Shown here: positions 63,856-64,000 of the stretch, in pieces
Layout: each line of letters begins with the position of its first letter
How positions within the stretch are numbered: the first letter of the stretch is position 1
Source: Sipunculus nudus
Lineage: Eukaryota > Annelida > Sipuncula > Golfingiida > Sipunculidae
Direction of reading: 5' to 3'
DNA: 64,000 bases
Assembly (NCBI GenBank): GCA_026874595.1
Contig: JAPPUL010000079.1
Span: forward strand, 1,917,001-1,981,000
The notes under the pieces: generated by a model
The model's input: the letters and a program-made list of their open reading frames with translations, nothing else
Databases searched by the model: none
Told to the model about the DNA's origin: nothing
Position numbers and translations under genes: made by a program

Positions 63856-64000
63856 GTGTCAAAAAGACAAAGACTAAAGATACGAGAAGATTTTTTATTA
63901 TACGCAAGACCTCATATAGACAAAAAGGAGTTGAGTCTAATAACGGATGTAGTAAGGTCAGGCTGGTGGACGACGGGGGATATGGTAAAAGAGTTTGAGA
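63856..64000 (+). CDS. DegT/DnrJ/EryC1-family aminotransferase (N-terminal part, cut by window end)
   Basis: A frame from GTG 63856 runs out of the window. It encodes ARPHIDKKELSLITDVVRSGWWTTGDMVKEFE, given here as residues about 17-48: the family start, where the chain places 'sGw-ttG-v-eFE' before the PLP fold. These enzymes aminate nucleotide-sugar ketones for surface polysaccharides. GATGGGG and AAGGA lie just upstream; the exact start is not certain. It may connect with the ugd product, but they are 60 kb apart. Confidence 0.75.
   Translation, partial: MSKRQRLKIREDFLLYARPHIDKKELSLITDVVRSGWWTTGDMVKEFE

Overview
The window is AT-rich bacterial chromosome with densely packed genes on both strands and no rRNA, phage, insertion sequence or CRISPR array. 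It most likely comes from a spirochaete (Spirochaetota). The best evidence is the flagellin at 45.3 kb, whose N-terminus matches the FlaB core type of periplasmic flagella. It sits beside a TPR lipid/periplasm-type gene and a FliD-like cap protein. Loose lipoprotein signals, four-cysteine ribosomal protein L28, and def-fmt followed by a PASTA protein fit the same group. I do not assign a genus.

Layout. 0-3.6 kb: def, fmt, a membrane PASTA protein and rpe. 3.6-9.1 kb: a UDP-glucose dehydrogenase, a membrane protein, a YlqG/FliK-like protein with yraN, a 48-codon ORF and a DHH phosphoesterase. 9.3-12.9 kb: a lipoprotein, an alpha-oxoamine synthase of serine palmitoyltransferase type, and ahcY. 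13.0-14.3 kb: a LysM-M23 peptidase whose 3' end is tandemly duplicated together with the tip of mdcH. 14.25-23.2 kb, minus strand: one operon of a three-part TRAP transporter followed by a complete biotin-independent malonate decarboxylase (mdcA, C, D, E, G, B, H). 23.6-31 kb: cyclophilin, DoxX, small envelope proteins, a TylF-like methyltransferase, a long aldo/keto reductase, tRNA-Leu(CAA), a Prp-like protease and a HEAT-like exported protein. 31-41.4 kb: uvrB, thrC-metB pair, Yip1-like protein, SppA, serS, a PAS membrane protein and rpmB. 42-44 kb: a second, long SppA. 44-52 kb: the flagellar block (TPR protein, flaB, fliD, two unknowns), then rho and rpmE. 52-60.8 kb: cysteine desulfurase, mgsA, rhomboid, rsfS, a TPR protein, a YpdA-like reductase, a response regulator fused to a histidine-kinase-type ATPase domain, a repeat-rich lipoprotein, a nucleoside phosphorylase and elbB. 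60.8-64 kb: a NERD-coiled coil-TM-TPR protein, yggS, and the start of a DegT-family aminotransferase cut by the window end.

How genes work together. The TRAP-mdc operon encodes uptake of a dicarboxylate (probably malonate), the decarboxylase subunits, synthesis and attachment of its prosthetic group, and its malonyl priming enzyme, so the cell could turn malonate into acetate and CO2. thrC and metB overlap and may compete for one activated homoserine pool. The flaB mRNA leader has a hairpin with GGA in its loop just before the ribosome binding site, as in CsrA-controlled flagellin genes.

A striking feature of the whole window is the many short tandem duplications (units of 5 to 18 bp plus one of 271 bp), in genes and between them; those inside reading frames are multiples of three. 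Starts at TTG or GTG are common, and several starts below were chosen from the ribosome binding site.
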